Of a DNA stretch of 64,000 nt, positions 62,023 through 64,000 are shown piece by piece. How positions within the stretch are numbered: position 1 is the first letter of the stretch; the number at the start of each line of letters is the position of its first letter. The translations under genes were made by a program, and so were the position numbers. The stretch is from the NCBI GenBank assembly GCA_023055505.1, contig JALIRH010000006.1, positions 26,509,105 through 26,573,104 on the forward strand, written 5' to 3'. The DNA is from Callipepla californica brunnescens (lineage: Eukaryota; Chordata; Aves; Galliformes; Odontophoridae). The notes below the pieces were generated by a model. The model was not told the origin of the DNA. It saw only the letters and a program-made list of their open reading frames with translations, and did no database searches.

Positions 62023-64000
62023 TCTCTGTAAGTTAATTTAGTGGATATTGCAGAAATGTAAAGGTAAAAATAAAACAGAAAGAAAAAAGGGACTGTTGCA
62101 TTTATTAGACTGAAAGACAGATTAAATAAGACAATTGTTTTCATCACAGAATCATAAACTTGGCAGAATTGATGCACAGACTGTTACTGTCACCACAAAA
62201 GTATTGTATCAGTAAGTGTTGTATTCAAGGACAATAGCCCAGAATGTCATAACTTTAATAAATTCTTCTTGCTGCCTTCCATTAACATCAATTGAATTTG
62301 CTGCAAATGTTAGGGTGCAGAGAAGTTTTCAGTGTACTATTCTGTTGATATCTTACCCAAATTTGGCAGTTAACATCACAGTTCTGCAAGGGATGGTATT
62401 GTTGAGATGTTTTTACATGTCTGATTTTAATTACTTTAAAATGGAGATGATATGTAGCCAAAAGACAAAAGCATACTGTACTCAATGTTTGTACATATTG
62501 TGTGTGTAAAGTACCTGTGTTCATTATACAAAAGGTATTATAAAAAGGTAAATTATTATTAATATTGTATTTCCCCATTTCACTGCAAATAAGCTGGTAC
62601 AAAGAAATGTTCCTTATGTCAGTTCAGTACAACCAAAAATGTATTAACATTTTCTCTGATGTCAAAGGTCTTGAAAAATATTATTATGGAAAGTAAATAC
62701 TTAGTCCTTATAACCGTATCTGTTTCTATAGTGAATCTATTAAAATAAGGAATTTTTCTTACAGATTAGTGGCACCCAGAGCTGATTTAGGCAATGACAG
62801 CTTTAGAAGTCAATTTATATTTGAACCAGGAAATGACTCAGTATTTTCTGAAGTCTTACTTCAAAGCTCACTCTTTTAAAGTTAGGTAAAAATGATATCA
62901 CATCTTCAGAATGTTAAATAAAACAATTGCACTGAGGCCAGGATTTGCTTCTGATAGTGCTTTTAGGTTATTTTTCATACTGTATATACAGTTCCCAGGA
63001 TGATTTTTGTCATAGTTCAAAAATTAGCAAATAGCATGATATACACTTTCCCTAGTTCTGTGACACCTTTTGTAACACTGCATGTCCCTCTGTTTCATGT
63101 TTCAATACATACAGCTTGCGTGCAATGTGTTAGAATTAGTGGTCTTACAGTTTATGAATCTCTTGACACTATACCCTATTATTATGTTAGCTGGAATGGG
63201 ACCTTAACAAAGAGGTGATAATAAAAAAAGATGTTAGCCAATACAAAGTAATTCTACAAATGGTCAAGTGACAGTGGAAAAGGAAATATTTTAACAAAAC
63301 AATGTTAATATAGCCCAGAACTAATGCAAATAAAATCCCCAAGGAAGACTATCTGAAGAAACATACCATACTTTTGGCATAGTGCACTTTACTACATGCC
63401 CAACACATTTTCCACAAAGCACTTGTATATTTTCTGTGTGGAAATTCAAAGCATAAAATCTTACATTCAGCAGTTGACAAAATACAGGAGACTTAAAACA
63501 GCAACAGTTCTGCTGTATGCCTACAGATTTTTTTTTTCTTTTTTGGCAATTGGATCTGAAGCAAATGATCTATTGCAAAAAATAAATTAAAAAAAAAATG
63601 GTGGCTTGTGCCACCATCCGCTTACATGAGGGACTCAGACACTCTACACACTGGTGCTGCAGTACACTGTCAGCAAGGCTTCTCTTGGCAGCATGTACCA
63701 TTGCAGATACGCACTATGCTGTTACTTCATTTTAGAGGTAACATTTTATCAATGTATTTATCCACCTATTCCATCCTGCTTTGCTTTATGTTGTGAAGTG
63801 CCACAGTGATTCAACATATGCGCTGTCGACTATTTTTGAACTTCTGACAATGTGGACAACGTAAATTTACAGGAACTCGAAGGCAGGCACAGGTCATCCA
63901 CATTCACAAGCCTGTCAGACTGCAGGCAGATGCATCCACAAGCACATTAGGGAAGCCCACTTCACTAAAAGGGAATTTCCGTCTTATTGTTTCTTCCATC
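62023..64000. other. Gene-poor DNA to window edge
   Basis: No gene was recognised. Open frames reach about 104 codons without known domains. A hairpin with 8-bp arms lies at 63598-63617. The final 400 bp are less AT-rich and contain a few CG dinucleotides, but nothing identifiable. Confidence 0.55.
63598..63617. repeat. Small hairpin, 8-bp arms
   Basis: ATGGTGGC and GCCACCAT flank a TTGT loop, a perfect stem-loop next to an A-rich run. No RNA family recognised. Confidence 0.7.

Noticed and set aside
62145..62165. 'cacagaatcat' as a CR1 3' end on the minus strand
   Set aside because: Only about eleven bases match and the following sequence does not continue as CR1.
1..64000. tRNA genes, rRNA, CRISPR arrays, prophage or bacterial operons
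   Set aside because: None was seen: no regular spacer arrays, no cloverleaf I could recognise, and the composition and repeats are those of vertebrate nuclear DNA.

Overview
The window reads as bird nuclear DNA, probably from a galliform (chicken, turkey or quail type). The evidence is several chicken-repeat-1 (CR1) LINE fragments with the bird-type 3' end of ATTCTATG-like octamers, a deleted mariner element of the Galluhop/Mariner1_GG type, AT-rich CpG-poor sequence outside one CpG island, and an intact vertebrate bHLH gene. I saw no bacterial genes, operons, CRISPR arrays or phage functions.

Layout. One protein gene can be supported: the single-exon bHLH transcription factor FERD3L (Nato3) on the minus strand at 1769-2320. 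It sits in a CpG-rich region of about 1.69-2.56 kb. It has a TATA-like box at 2376-2383, a good start context and a plausible poly(A) signal at 1373-1378. The roughly 1.6 kb upstream of the start (2.3-4.0 kb) is also unusually GC-rich. It contains a FOX-type site, a block of homeodomain/SOX-like words and, near 3.83 kb, a perfect splice-donor consensus on the opposite strand that could mark a divergent non-coding transcript.

From about 4 kb to 64 kb I find no host exon I would defend. In mammals FERD3L lies next to TWIST1, with a long gene-poor interval on its upstream side towards TWISTNB/POLR1F. If synteny holds, TWIST1 lies off the left edge and this window covers the start of that desert. 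The desert holds CR1 fragments at 9.6-10.2 (old), 21.7, 34.5-35.0 (young, tail of ORF2 still open), 36.7 (tiny), 41.8-42.1 (minus), 46.6-46.9 and 53.9-55.2 kb (longest, internally deleted). It also holds the mariner element with TA target duplication at 36.92-37.49 kb, a probable old amniote repeat near 61.9 kb, and microsatellites, the longest being about 66 bp of AAAG at 34.1 kb.

The window looks like a developmental regulator flanked by a regulatory gene desert. I found no new multi-gene system. The observations most worth checking are the FERD3L promoter architecture, the possible divergent first exon, a 22-bp perfect palindrome centred on an E-box downstream of the gene, and the structure of the transposon copies.
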